Assembly: GCA_964373575.1 (NCBI GenBank)
Contig: CAYJVB010000016.1
Location: forward strand, 1-15,895
Source: CAYJVB01 sp964373575
GTDB taxonomy: Archaea > Aenigmatarchaeota > Aenigmatarchaeia > CG10238-14
Length of the DNA: 15,895 nucleotides
Direction: 5' to 3'
Shown here: piece after piece, positions 1-6,980 of the stretch
How positions within the stretch are numbered: the first letter of the stretch is position 1
Layout of the letters: each line of letters begins with the position of its first letter
Position numbers and translations under genes: made by a program
The notes under the pieces: generated by a model
What the model saw: the letters and a program-made list of their open reading frames with translations, nothing else
What the model was told of the DNA's origin: nothing
The model's database searches: none

Positions 1-16
1 TCGTAAGAGTGGTTTT

Positions 17-991
17 ATGCCGGCAACGAGAAGACCTAGACATGGTTCGCTCCAATATGTAAAAAAGAAAAGGAGTAGTCGTATCTATCCTTCTGTCAGC
101 ACATGGCCTGTTTCTAATAACTTAAAAATTCTTGGCTTTTCGGGCTATAAGGCAGGGATGGAACATGTTATAGCAGTTGATTCAAAGAAAAACTCACCAA
201 CACATGGAGAAGAGATTTCCATCCCAGTTACTGTTCTTGATTGTCCGCCACTGAAGGTTCTTGCTGTTCGTTTCTATAAATCAACTCCATTTGGTCTGAG
301 AGTTTTGACAGAAACTTGGGATCAAAATTCCAAAAATGACAAAGATTTGACAAGAAAAACTAGGCCAGGTGTTGGAAAAAAATTTGATGACATCAACAAA
401 TTCATGGATCAAATTCATGAGGTTAGAGTATTAGTTAGAACTCAGCCGCGCCAATCAGGTATTGGTAAAAAGAGACCTGAGATTTTTGAGCTAGGTATAG
501 GTGGCAAAGAAAACACGGAGAAAGTCAACTTCTGTAAAACTATCCTTGGAAAAGAGATTAAAATAAGTGATGTTTTCAAAGACGGAGAATATATTGATGT
601 CGTTGCAGTAACAAAAGGAAAAGGAACACAAGGCGTTGTCAAGAGATGGGGCGTAAGCATACAGAACAGAAAAGTTAACAAGAAAAGACGTCATATCGGC
701 GCACTTGGTTCACAAACGCCTAGAAGAGTCACATGGACTATTCCTTTTGCTGGTCAGTTTGGTTTGTTCAGGAGAACTGAATACAATAAAAGAATTATTA
801 AGATTGGTGATGACGGTAAAACTGTAACTCCAAAATCTGGTTTCAATGGCTATGGTGTAATAAAGGGGAATTATATTATAATAGAAGGCTCTGTTCCAGG
901 TTCAAGAAAAAGGCTTGTTGTGCTGCGCCAGGCGATCAGACCACCGAAAGTGCCATTTATACCTACTGAAATAAGACATATGAAACAGTGA
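17..991 (+). CDS. rpl3: Large subunit ribosomal protein uL3 (archaeal type)
   Basis: This 324-residue protein is an early-assembling component of the 50S subunit that binds 23S rRNA near the peptidyl transferase centre. The N-terminus (RRPRHGSLQY, then a basic stretch and a STWP motif) and the block near residues 220-260 (KKRRHIGALGSQTPRRVTW, IPFAGQFG) are typical of archaeal and eukaryotic L3, which is longer than bacterial L3. The ATG has an upstream GTGGT motif with 3 nt spacing, matching the ribosome-binding pattern of later genes. It appears complete: only 16 bases precede it, including a TAA that may end an upstream gene. It heads the uL3-uL4-uL23-uL2 order usual in archaea, although an unrelated phosphatase gene separates it from uL4. 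The identification is firm. Confidence 0.97.
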   Translation: MPATRRPRHGSLQYVKKKRSSRIYPSVSTWPVSNNLKILGFSGYKAGMEHVIAVDSKKNSPTHGEEISIPVTVLDCPPLKVLAVRFYKSTPFGLRVLTETWDQNSKNDKDLTRKTRPGVGKKFDDINKFMDQIHEVRVLVRTQPRQSGIGKKRPEIFELGIGGKENTEKVNFCKTILGKEIKISDVFKDGEYIDVVAVTKGKGTQGVVKRWGVSIQNRKVNKKRRHIGALGSQTPRRVTWTIPFAGQFGLFRRTEYNKRIIKIGDDGKTVTPKSGFNGYGVIKGNYIIIEGSVPGSRKRLVVLRQAIRPPKVPFIPTEIRHMKQ

Positions 992-996
992 TTTTC

Positions 997-1641
997 ATGG
1001 TAAAAGGAGTTATTTTTGACTGGGACGGTACAATAGTTGAAAATACAAATCTCTGGTTTTTGGCAATCAATAAAGCGAGAGAAGAACTTGGCTTCCCACA
1101 AATATCATTCGAAAGATTTACAACTCCTGTTGGAAGCGCCGCCAATCAAGACTCTACGGGACTTTCAGATATTCCTCAGCCTATGATAACTCAGGCTGTT
1201 CAATCGTGGGTGTATAACTATGAAGAAATGAGGGAGGGTGCAAGAGTTGTTACTGGTGTTAAAGACTTAATCATGAAGTTGAAAAAGGAAGGCTATAAAA
1301 TTGGGGTTGTTACTGGCGGTCATAGAGACAGGGTTATTAAAGAAATGAAAAATTTCAAGTTAGACAAATTTATTGATGTTGTTATCACAAGGGATGAGGC
1401 AATTCATGATAAACCTAATCCAGCAGGATTGAAATTAGCCACAGAAAAAATGAAATTGAGTCCTGGTGAGTGTGTTTATATTGGAGATATGGATGTAGAT
1501 GTAATAGCTGCAAAAAATTGTGATATGTTTTCCATATCCGTTAATTGGGGAAGTCATGATATAGAGGAACTAACTAAGTTAAACCCGCATCATGCGGCAA
1601 GCGATTCCAATGAATTATATAAAGCTATAAAGAAATTGTGA
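997..1641 (+). CDS. HAD superfamily hydrolase, phosphoglycolate phosphatase-like
   Basis: This 214-residue protein has all four haloacid dehalogenase motifs: FDWDGT at residues 7-12 (nucleophile D8, acid/base D10), the Thr of VVTGG near 105, the Lys of HDKPNP near 137, and the acidic GDMDVD near 164. The cap between motifs I and II is helical, as in subfamily IA enzymes such as phosphoglycolate phosphatase or beta-phosphoglucomutase. The substrate cannot be read from sequence. A GTG at 988 could extend it by three codons, but GTGAT there lies six bases before the ATG at 997 and looks like the ribosome-binding site, overlapping the uL3 stop. It is tightly packed between uL3 and uL4, where archaea normally have no gene, so it is probably co-transcribed with ribosomal proteins. 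Confidence 0.9.
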   Translation: MVKGVIFDWDGTIVENTNLWFLAINKAREELGFPQISFERFTTPVGSAANQDSTGLSDIPQPMITQAVQSWVYNYEEMREGARVVTGVKDLIMKLKKEGYKIGVVTGGHRDRVIKEMKNFKLDKFIDVVITRDEAIHDKPNPAGLKLATEKMKLSPGECVYIGDMDVDVIAAKNCDMFSISVNWGSHDIEELTKLNPHHAASDSNELYKAIKKL

Positions 1642-1646
1642 TTGAA

Positions 1647-2435
1647 ATGAAAGCAAATATTTATGATTTGAGTGGAAAGGCGAAAGGAATGATAGATTTA
1701 CCTGATGTCTTTGAATCACCTTTTAGACCTGATCTGATCAAGAGAGCTGTACTAGCAGAGCAAAGTCAGAGAAGACAACCATACGGGACTGACACTGAGG
1801 CAGGTATGAGGACATCAGCTCACTATCATGGAGCAAGAAGGAAAAAATATTCGATGATGAACAGGAATTTGGCAAGGATGCCGAGGTTGCATGACACATC
1901 CTCGCATTTAGCATTTAGGCCAAGAGAGGTGCCACAGACTGTTAAAGGTAGAGTAGCTCATCCACCAAGGGTAGAGAAGGTGTGGCAGCAAAAAATTAAT
2001 AAAAAAGAGTTGATACTTGCTTTGAAATCAGCTATAGCAGCAACAACAAAAGCTAATATAGTCAAAGATAGAGGCCACAGGTTCAATGGACTGGATTTAC
2101 CTGTTGTTTTAGATGATGATATGCAGTCGATTAAAAAAACAAAAGATTTTGAAAAACTCCTTATGAGTTTAGGTCTTAAAGACGAGCTAAACAGATGCAG
2201 AATAAAAACTGTAAGAGCCGGAAAAGGAAAGATGAGAGGAAGAAGATACAACAAGAAGAAGGGACCATTAGTTGTAGTTTTTGAAGATAAAGGAATTGCT
2301 AAAGCTGCTAAGAATATTCCGGGAGTCGATGTTGATTTTGTTGATAATTTATCTGTTGAAAATTTAGCACCGGGGGCACATCCTGGCAGATTAACTTTGT
2401 GGTCTAAATCAGCTGTTGAAAAATTGAAGGTGTAG
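1647..2435 (+). CDS. rpl4: Large subunit ribosomal protein uL4 (archaeal L4e/L4p)
   Basis: This 262-residue protein is a 50S component lining the exit tunnel. The start MKANIYDLSGK, the IDLPDVFESPFRPDLI segment and the AGMRTSAHYHGARRKK loop are typical of archaeal L4. The C-terminal part includes KTVRAGKGKMRGRRYNKKKGP and a Rossmann-like segment ending in GRLTLWSKSAVEKL. The start is set at ATG 1647 because the protein then begins as its family does and GTGAT at 1638 sits six bases upstream, built from the phosphatase stop codon. An in-frame GTG at 1638 would add three residues but is more likely the ribosome-binding site. It is followed after 3 nt by uL23. The identification is firm. Confidence 0.96.
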   Translation: MKANIYDLSGKAKGMIDLPDVFESPFRPDLIKRAVLAEQSQRRQPYGTDTEAGMRTSAHYHGARRKKYSMMNRNLARMPRLHDTSSHLAFRPREVPQTVKGRVAHPPRVEKVWQQKINKKELILALKSAIAATTKANIVKDRGHRFNGLDLPVVLDDDMQSIKKTKDFEKLLMSLGLKDELNRCRIKTVRAGKGKMRGRRYNKKKGPLVVVFEDKGIAKAAKNIPGVDVDFVDNLSVENLAPGAHPGRLTLWSKSAVEKLKV

Positions 2436-2438
2436 TTC

Positions 2439-2699
2439 ATGGATCCGTACAAGATATTGAAACATTCAATGATGACAGAAAAGAATGTAGGACTTGTTGA
2501 AAGAGAGAATAAGATAGTTTTTATTGTTGACAGAAAAGCTAAGAAAGAAGAAATCAAAAAGGCATTCGAGGAATTGTTTAAGGTAAAAGTTTCTGGTATC
2601 AATACTGCAATAACAAGAAAGGGTAAAAAGAAGGCTTTTGTTAGGTTAAGCAAGGAATATCCGGCTGTTGATGTGGCAACTAAATTGGGGATAATATAA
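2439..2699 (+). CDS. rpl23: Large subunit ribosomal protein uL23
   Basis: This 86-residue protein binds 23S rRNA at the tunnel exit, where the signal recognition particle and chaperones dock. The start DPYKILKHSMMTEKN, followed by KIVFIVDRKAKKEEIKKAFEELF and VKVSGINTAITRKGKKKAFVRL, is the classic archaeal L23 pattern. Length is normal for the family (about 80-90). Start ATG 2439 follows uL4 by 3 nt, with GGTG of the uL4 end about six bases before it. Directly after its TAA comes the ATG of an unknown 67-residue protein instead of the expected uL2. Confidence 0.95.
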   Translation: MDPYKILKHSMMTEKNVGLVERENKIVFIVDRKAKKEEIKKAFEELFKVKVSGINTAITRKGKKKAFVRLSKEYPAVDVATKLGII

Positions 2700-2903
2700 A
2701 TGTTTTATGGAGCAATGACCGGAGCGATAAAATATGCAGAACAATTATATCTCGACGGTTATGGAAAAAAAGAAAGTGAGCGAATGTTGATGGCTATGTA
2801 TAGATCACGAGGATTAAGCCTAGACGATGCCGGAAGAATAGTATCAAGGGTATTTGAAAATGATGGAAGTTATGGGAGTGGTGTAAATGGGAAAGAGAAT
2901 TAA
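2700..2903 (+). CDS. Unknown small protein between uL23 and uL2
   Basis: This 67-residue ORF begins at the base after the uL23 stop and overlaps uL2 by 17 nt, so it fills the whole gap and is almost certainly in the same transcript. No family is recognised. It looks mainly helical and soluble: a helix around residues 5-18 (GAIKYAEQLYLDG), a charged helix around 23-35 (KKESERMLMAMYRSRG), then a possible third helix (SLDDAGRIVSRVF), ending in a Gly/Ser-rich tail. Three short helices could form a small helix-turn-helix-like domain, but that is a guess. An alternative start at ATG 2715 has GGAG close upstream. The snug fit favours a real gene over a chance ORF. It may be a lineage-specific ribosomal or ribosome-associated protein. 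Confidence 0.7.
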   Translation: MFYGAMTGAIKYAEQLYLDGYGKKESERMLMAMYRSRGLSLDDAGRIVSRVFENDGSYGSGVNGKEN

Positions 2904-3588
2904 GTCAAGAGCAAGGGGGAAAGGTGGCCCTGCTTATAGAGTACCGTCTCATAGATTTGCTGGAAAAGTTGAATATAATCTTTCACAAAATGTTTCTTAT
3001 GGTCTTGTTTCTGATATTATTCACGATCCTGGGAGAAATGCTCCGTTAGCTGTTGTTAGATTTATTGATGGTTCTGAGAGATTGCAGATAGCACCAGAAG
3101 GGTTAAAGGTTGGTGATAAGATTAATTACTGGTCGGGATTAGGGCTAGGAAGCGTTTTACCATTGAAGAAGATACCTGATGGCATGAAGATTTTCAGTAT
3201 AGAGACATTTCCTGGATCAGGACCTAAGTTGTGTAGAAGCTCAGGTAGTTTTGCTACTGTTATGGGAAAGATTAAAGATAAGGTAAGAATTTCGTTTCCT
3301 TCAGGTAGTATTAAAGAGATGAATGAAAATTGTTTAGCTACAATAGGCATGCCTGCTGGTGGTGGGAGAAAGGAGAAGCCCTTCGTGAAGGCTGGAATAA
3401 AGTATTTTGCTATGAGGGCTAGAGGTAGATATTGGCCTGTTGTTAGGGGTAATGCTCAAAACCCCGTTGACCATCCGTTTGGTGGAAAGACAAAGCCTGG
3501 TATTCCTAAGAGTGTTTCTAGACATGCACCGCCAGGAAGGAAGGTTGGTGCTATAGCGCCGAGAAGGATGGGTAAGAGAAAGAAATAA
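2887..3588 (+). CDS. rpl2: Large subunit ribosomal protein uL2
   Basis: This 233-residue protein is a core 50S component needed for subunit association and the peptidyl transferase centre. It starts MGKRIKSRARGKGGPAYR, as archaeal L2 does. It has the OB-fold and SH3-like segments (NAPLAVVRFIDGSERLQIAPEG; IGMPAGGGRKEKPFVKAG) and the conserved C-terminal block GNAQNPVDHPFGGKTKPG, then SRHAPPGRKVGAIAPRR. The HPFGG loop lacks the RHQH-type histidines I would expect in many archaeal homologues, a minor oddity. A GTGGTGTAA run lies just before ATG 2887. The next ribosomal gene does not follow tightly: a 163-nt gap with a promoter separates uL2 from uS19, and T-rich sequence at 3597-3601 may help end transcription. 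Confidence 0.97.
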   Translation: MGKRIKSRARGKGGPAYRVPSHRFAGKVEYNLSQNVSYGLVSDIIHDPGRNAPLAVVRFIDGSERLQIAPEGLKVGDKINYWSGLGLGSVLPLKKIPDGMKIFSIETFPGSGPKLCRSSGSFATVMGKIKDKVRISFPSGSIKEMNENCLATIGMPAGGGRKEKPFVKAGIKYFAMRARGRYWPVVRGNAQNPVDHPFGGKTKPGIPKSVSRHAPPGRKVGAIAPRRMGKRKK

Positions 3589-3751
3589 TATTGTGCCTTT
3601 TTATCCTTAACAGAAAAGAAACAAGTATGCCAACATTATTTTCAACAGATCTTATTGGTAGGACTGCTTAACAGTTTGAAATACTCACTTCGAAATAACT
3701 GTTCTGATGTTAATCTTTTAAATACTTCTCTGTAATAATACTTCTGATATT
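3589..3751. other. Gap between uL2 and uS19 with an inverted repeat
   Basis: No coding region or tRNA is seen in these 163 nt. A TTTTT run soon after the uL2 stop could act as an archaeal terminator. An inverted repeat, AACAGTT (3670-3676) and AACTGTT (3697-3703) with a 20-nt spacer, lies just before the uS19 TATA element. CTTAACAG occurs twice, at 3606 and 3667. The repeat could be an operator or an RNA hairpin; nothing in the sequence decides between these. Confidence 0.5.
3715..3725 (+). promoter_or_regulatory. TATA-like promoter element of uS19
   Basis: CTTTTAAATAC resembles the archaeal TATA box. Its centre near 3720 puts the expected transcription start at about 3745-3750, leaving a leader of only a few bases before the uS19 ATG at 3752. 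No ribosome-binding motif precedes that ATG, in contrast with the internal cluster genes, which fits a leaderless or very short-leader mRNA. Confidence 0.6.
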
Positions 3752-4135
3752 ATGGTAAAGATATTCACTCTCAAGGGTAAAACATTCGAAGAATTGAAGG
3801 GCATGACTCTAGAACAATTCGCTAGACTGATTACTAGTCGTGAAAGGAGAACTTTGTTACATGGCTTGACAGATAGGCAGAAAAAACTGCTAGAAAACAT
3901 AAGAAGATATCCTGATAAGTTCCACAAAACTCACGAAAGAGATATGCTTATTATTCCTGAGATGGTAGGTGTAAAAATCGGAGTTCATAAAGGCAGTGAA
4001 TTTGTTTCTTTGATGATTGATGAAAAAATGATTGGTCATAGGCTAGGAGAATTTGCTTTAACAAGAAAGAGAGTTCAGCACTCTAATCCTGGTGTTGGTG
4101 CAACTAGGTCAAGTCGTCATATACCATTGAAGTGA
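3752..4135 (+). CDS. rps19: Small subunit ribosomal protein uS19
   Basis: This 127-residue protein is part of the 30S head, near the A site and the uS13 contact. Diagnostic segments are YPDKFHKTHERDMLIIPEMVG, VKIGVHKGSEFVSLMI and the C-terminal EMIGHRLGEF-like block (here KMIGHRLGEFALTRKRVQHS), followed by a basic tail. Length fits archaeal S19, which has an N-terminal extension compared with bacteria. Translation probably starts on a nearly leaderless mRNA from the TATA element 30 nt upstream, so this gene begins a second transcription unit (uS19-uL22-uS3-uL29). Its TGA stop forms part of the GTGAT motif serving uL22. Confidence 0.95.
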   Translation: MVKIFTLKGKTFEELKGMTLEQFARLITSRERRTLLHGLTDRQKKLLENIRRYPDKFHKTHERDMLIIPEMVGVKIGVHKGSEFVSLMIDEKMIGHRLGEFALTRKRVQHSNPGVGATRSSRHIPLK

Positions 4136-4141
4136 TAACAT

Positions 4142-4504
4142 ATGAGCAAAACAGTGACAGCATCAAAACCAAACGCGCGTGTTTCTATGAAAGATTCTAT
4201 ATTACTTTTTAACCAAATAAGAAACAAACCGGTAAGTAAAGCAAAATTATTATTGAATAGCTTGATAGAACAGAAGCGAAATCTCAATGGTAGATATTAT
4301 ACGCTTGTTTCTAAAGAAATATTAGGACTGCTAAATGATGCTGAAGCTAATGCCGAGTCTCTCGGTCTGGATACAGAAAAACTTTTTATCAAGAACGCTT
4401 CGGCTAACAAAACTTTCACATTTATGTTGCCCAAAAGTAGATTTTCCCATAGGGGTAGAAAGGCAAAGATAAGTAGCTTAGAAGTAACATTAGAAGAGAG
4501 ATGA
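4142..4504 (+). CDS. rpl22: Large subunit ribosomal protein uL22
   Basis: This 120-residue protein reaches into the exit tunnel. It is recognised from its position between uS19 and uS3 and from segments such as MKDSILLFNQIRNKPVSKAK (a variant of the family's conserved helix), NDAEANAESLGLDTEKLFI and the hairpin-forming KSRFSHRGRKAKISSLEVTL. It is shorter than typical archaeal L22 (about 150) and rather divergent, with less of the N-terminal extension and a trimmed C-terminus. GTGAT at 4132-4136, from the uS19 stop, lies a few bases before ATG 4142. Its TGA overlaps the first possible ATG of uS3 (ATGA). Confidence 0.9.
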   Translation: MSKTVTASKPNARVSMKDSILLFNQIRNKPVSKAKLLLNSLIEQKRNLNGRYYTLVSKEILGLLNDAEANAESLGLDTEKLFIKNASANKTFTFMLPKSRFSHRGRKAKISSLEVTLEER

Positions 4505-5142
4505 TAATGGTCGTAGAAAGATTTTTTGTCAAGGAAGGTATTAGAAAAGCACAGATAGAGGAATTTTTGCAAGACAGATTTGAGAAAGCGGGTTATAGTC
4601 ATATTGACATTCAAAGAACACCATTGGGTACAAGGCTTATTGTTTACGCTGAAAGACCTGGTTTGGTTATTGGTAAGTCGGGTAGAAAAATACAAGAAAT
4701 AACAGATGAAATAAAGGAAAAATTTCAACTTGAAAATCCACTTCTTGACGTGATTGAGGTAAATAATCCTTATCTTGATGCTCAGATTGTGGCCACAAAG
4801 ATTGCCAAAAGTATTGAGAGAGGCGGATTTTATAAGAAGATCGCAAATTTCTTTTTGCAGAGAGTAACGGAGGAAGGTGCTATAGGTATTGAGATAAGAA
4901 CTGCGGGGAAATTAAGCGGCGAGAGAGGTAGGTTTCAAGTTTTCAAAGCGGGATATATCAAACATGCAGGTTATTATGCGGATCACGTTGTTGACAAAGG
5001 GTATTGTAAGGCAACCTTGAAACTTGGGTCTGTTGGGGTTCAAGTAAGAATTTTGAAGGAATTGCCTGAAGATAGAAACCTAAAAATTAAAGAAATGGTT
5101 GAGCCAGATGAAAAAAAAAGAGCTGAAAAGTCTAAAAACTGA
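4501..5142 (+). CDS. rps3: Small subunit ribosomal protein uS3
   Basis: This 213-residue protein lies at the mRNA entry channel of the 30S subunit. The N-terminal VVERFFVKEGIRKAQIEEFL leads into a KH domain whose GxxG loop is GKSG near residue 59 (PGLVIGKSGRKIQEI). The S3 C-terminal domain includes AIGIEIRTAGKLSGERGRF and the HAGYYADHVVDKGY segment. Two starts are possible: ATG 4501, overlapping the uL22 stop by 4 nt, or ATG 4507; neither has a clear ribosome-binding motif. The charged tail (EPDEKKRAEKSKN) is read across the first 35 nt of uL29, a longer overlap than usual. Confidence 0.95.
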   Translation: MIMVVERFFVKEGIRKAQIEEFLQDRFEKAGYSHIDIQRTPLGTRLIVYAERPGLVIGKSGRKIQEITDEIKEKFQLENPLLDVIEVNNPYLDAQIVATKIAKSIERGGFYKKIANFFLQRVTEEGAIGIEIRTAGKLSGERGRFQVFKAGYIKHAGYYADHVVDKGYCKATLKLGSVGVQVRILKELPEDRNLKIKEMVEPDEKKRAEKSKN

Positions 5143-5299
5143 AGAATTAGAAAGAAGACTAGAAGAGTTGAAACTGGAATTAATGAAGGAAAGGGGTAAT
5201 ATAGAGATGGGAGGAAACATTAAAAACCCAGGAAAGATAAAAGTATTAAGGAGAGATATAGCGAGGATAAAAACCTTTAAGAAAGAGAGAGAAAAGTAA
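5108..5299 (+). CDS. rpl29: Large subunit ribosomal protein uL29
   Basis: This 63-residue, nearly all-helical protein binds near the tunnel exit beside uL23. The pattern KELKSLKTEELERRLEELKLELMKERG, then NPGKIKVLRRDIARIKTF, is the standard two-helix L29 signature, including the conserved arginine-rich second helix. The start is placed at ATG 5108, preceded by a GGTTGAG stretch; a TTG at 5099 would add three residues but is less likely. The first 35 nt overlap the end of uS3, implying translational coupling. It ends the second ribosomal sub-cluster, since a new TATA element follows within 12 nt. Confidence 0.93.
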   Translation: MKKKELKSLKTEELERRLEELKLELMKERGNIEMGGNIKNPGKIKVLRRDIARIKTFKKEREK

Positions 5300-5308
5300 T
5301 GGCAGATA

Positions 5309-5319
5309 ATTATATAAAT
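5309..5319 (+). promoter_or_regulatory. TATA-like promoter element of aIF1
   Basis: ATTATATAAAT lies just after uL29 and predicts a transcription start near 5340. This gives a short leader before the aIF1 start at 5378, with GGTGAT (5362-5367) and GAGG (5369-5372) available as ribosome-binding motifs. It suggests aIF1 can be transcribed separately from uL29. Confidence 0.5.
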
Positions 5320-5377
5320 AGTGCGCACATAACTAATTCTGTTATTTTTATTATAACGAATGGTGATTGAGGAAAAA

Positions 5378-5683
5378 ATGACTTTAGGAATATGTCAAAC
5401 ATGTGGTTTGCCCTTAGATATATGTACGTGTCGTGTTATTGAGAGAGAAGCATCTAGAATCAAAGTTTACATGACCACAAGAAAATTTAGAAAGCCTGTC
5501 ACCATCGTTGAAGGTGTTGATCCTAAATCTGGAAAATCAGTTGCTAGTGAGTTGAAGAGAAAACTTGCTTGCGGTGGGTCATATAAAGATAACAGGATCG
5601 AGCTTCAGGGAAATCATATCGGCAAGGTAAAAGAAATACTGATTAAATTAGGTTTTGATAAGGAACTGTTTGAAGCAAATTAG
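5378..5683 (+). CDS. sui1: Translation initiation factor aIF1 (SUI1 family)
   Basis: This 101-residue protein is the archaeal counterpart of eIF1, which binds the 30S subunit near the P site and promotes accurate start-codon selection. An N-terminal cysteine cluster (CQTCGLPLDICTC, four cysteines able to bind zinc) precedes the SUI1 domain. That domain has RKPVTIVEGVDPKSG, the conserved KLACGGSYKD and the signature ELQGNHIGKVKEILIKLGF. ATG 5378 is preferred because GAGG ends five bases upstream and the protein then begins as relatives do; an ATG at 5360 would add six residues. In archaea this gene commonly lies between uL29 and Rpp29, as it roughly does here, although two genes intervene before Rpp29. 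It converges with pcm, 6 nt away. Confidence 0.95.
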   Translation: MTLGICQTCGLPLDICTCRVIEREASRIKVYMTTRKFRKPVTIVEGVDPKSGKSVASELKRKLACGGSYKDNRIELQGNHIGKVKEILIKLGFDKELFEAN

Positions 5684-5689
5684 AAGATA

Positions 5690-6358
5690 TTATTTTTGAT
5701 ACCCATGTTTCCCAACCAGTGGAACATATACAACTTCAGAGAATTTTTTTGTCTTAATTCTACCTTCATTATCTTTTTCTAATAAGACTAAATGCTGGCT
5801 TGGATATTTTGGTCCAAGAGGGAAAATTAATTTACCGCCATTTTTTAATTGATCGACAATAGTTTTAGGAATTTCTGTGTATGATGCTGTAACGCATATT
5901 TTGTCATAAGGTGCCAATTTAGAGTAGCCCTTTGATCCATCACCATGCACAGCAATAACATCTTTATATCCTACCCCTTTCAGGTTTTCTTTCCCAAACT
6001 TGAATGTTTCTTTATCTCTTTCAACGGTTACAACTAAACCTTTTTTTCCAATAATTTCTCTTGCTATAGCTACGCCGTAACCAGAGCCAGTGCCAATTTC
6101 TAAAAACTTATCTCCTATTTTCAGTTTTAAAGCCTGATAGAATAAAGGATAGGTGTGTGGAGCTGATATAGTCTGCATGCCAGTGAATGGAGGAATAGGA
6201 AATGGTTCATCATAATATGCAAATCTGAGATATTTTTTATGCACGAACAATTCTCTTTTAACTTTCAACATCGCTTTGATTACAACTTTGTCTTTTAGAA
6301 TTCCTTGCATAATTAGTTTTTCAACCATTGCTTTTCTTTGGTTATCAAAATCGTTCAT
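5690..6358 (-). CDS. pcm: Protein-L-isoaspartate O-methyltransferase
   Basis: This 222-residue enzyme transfers a methyl group from S-adenosylmethionine to L-isoaspartyl residues in aged proteins, starting their repair. Residues 62-68 (QTISAPH) form the family's substrate-side motif, and 86-95 (LEIGTGSGYG) are the SAM-binding loop. VTVERD near 111-115 contains the acidic residue that contacts the ribose, and the PYDKICVTAS segment matches the post-II region. Length agrees with archaeal PCMT (about 215-230). It sits on the opposite strand inside the ribosomal cluster, converging with aIF1 and diverging from the next gene. Its own promoter probably lies in the 85-nt divergent gap, where a T/A-rich element about 28 nt before the ATG suggests a short leader. 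Confidence 0.95.
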   Translation of the reverse strand: MNDFDNQRKAMVEKLIMQGILKDKVVIKAMLKVKRELFVHKKYLRFAYYDEPFPIPPFTGMQTISAPHTYPLFYQALKLKIGDKFLEIGTGSGYGVAIAREIIGKKGLVVTVERDKETFKFGKENLKGVGYKDVIAVHGDGSKGYSKLAPYDKICVTASYTEIPKTIVDQLKNGGKLIFPLGPKYPSQHLVLLEKDNEGRIKTKKFSEVVYVPLVGKHGYQK

Positions 6359-6443
6359 AATTAAGAGTTGATAAACACTACATAAAAATTAATTTTATTT
6401 GCATTAAGAAGGGTTTAAATGTGTTTTATTGTAACAATGAGCT
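6359..6443. promoter_or_regulatory. Divergent promoter region between pcm and the next gene
   Basis: This 85-nt gap separates divergent genes. On the + strand, GGTTTAAAT (6412-6420) is centred about 27 nt before ATG 6444, which predicts a leaderless transcript. On the - strand, a T/A-rich TTTTTATG-like stretch lies about 28 nt before the pcm ATG. TTTAAA reads the same on both strands, so firing in either direction is possible. Confidence 0.5.
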
Positions 6444-6956
6444 ATGTTATCACAAGTTATAGGTAGGACAAGACTTCAAAATGGAATATTGGAACTAGAA
6501 GGACAACTTTATAATGTAACATCTTTGGGATTTGAAGAAATGGCATCTGGATATGATATAACAGTCGAGTCTTTTCAGATAATTGGGTATGAACAAAAAA
6601 TGGATGTAGCCAGAGCTAAAATATCTCCTAAATCTTCTACTCCACCGCAATATGTAAAACGTGAGGGGACGATAAAAGATTATCCAATCAGTGGGAGTGG
6701 GACATTATTATGTCTCTGTCCAGATGGAACTTTAAGGAAAGTTAGTTATGATGATGGTAATGAAAATCAATATAATCTTAAAGAGGAATATGGAAGAGGA
6801 TGTTATGTGTCTTGGATAGCTGGTAACAAAGGTCTAGTCTTTGCTGAAATCTGTGAACCCCCTTATCAAAAAGGTGATCTTATAGATCTAGACATAAACT
6901 CTCTTGTTGTTCCGGGTTTATTCAGACAAGCATACAAGTCACTAGCAGGTTTTTAA
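6444..6956 (+). CDS. Unknown protein with cupin-like C-terminal half
   Basis: This 170-residue protein has no recognised family. The first 60 residues look beta-rich (LQNGILELEGQLYNV). After a Pro/Ser linker (residues 61-69), the second half resembles a small beta-barrel cupin: GSGTLLCLCPDGTL (84-97), a turn, then GCYVSWIAGNKGLVFAEICEP (119-139), with PPYQKGDLIDL closing it much as cupins end in a P-x-F/Y-x-x-x-D motif. The histidines that bind metal in classical cupins are missing, so any such domain would not be a standard metal site. A TATA-like element 27 nt upstream and no ribosome-binding motif suggest a leaderless mRNA. It lies 24 nt before Rpp29 and may share its transcript. Function is unknown. 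Confidence 0.7.
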   Translation: MLSQVIGRTRLQNGILELEGQLYNVTSLGFEEMASGYDITVESFQIIGYEQKMDVARAKISPKSSTPPQYVKREGTIKDYPISGSGTLLCLCPDGTLRKVSYDDGNENQYNLKEEYGRGCYVSWIAGNKGLVFAEICEPPYQKGDLIDLDINSLVVPGLFRQAYKSLAGF

Positions 6957-6980
6957 TTCTAAAATATTCATTTCTAATGT

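Noticed and set aside
988..996. GTG start for the HAD gene (and the similar GTG starts at 1638, 7491 and 9407)
   Set aside because: These GTG triplets sit six bases before an ATG and match the ribosome-binding pattern; family N-termini of uL4 and uL5 also begin at the ATG.
1958..2653. Long 231-residue open frame on the minus strand across uL4 and uL23
   Set aside because: It is antisense to two certain ribosomal genes, crosses their boundary, and its translation is a Ser/Leu/Phe-rich shadow with no family pattern.
4297..4728. Minus-strand 143-residue open frame under uL22 and uS3
   Set aside because: Antisense to confirmed genes, with no promoter or start motif and no recognisable protein.
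5299..5370. 24-codon ORF between uL29 and aIF1
   Set aside because: It runs through the TATA element, has no start motif and overlaps the aIF1 leader.
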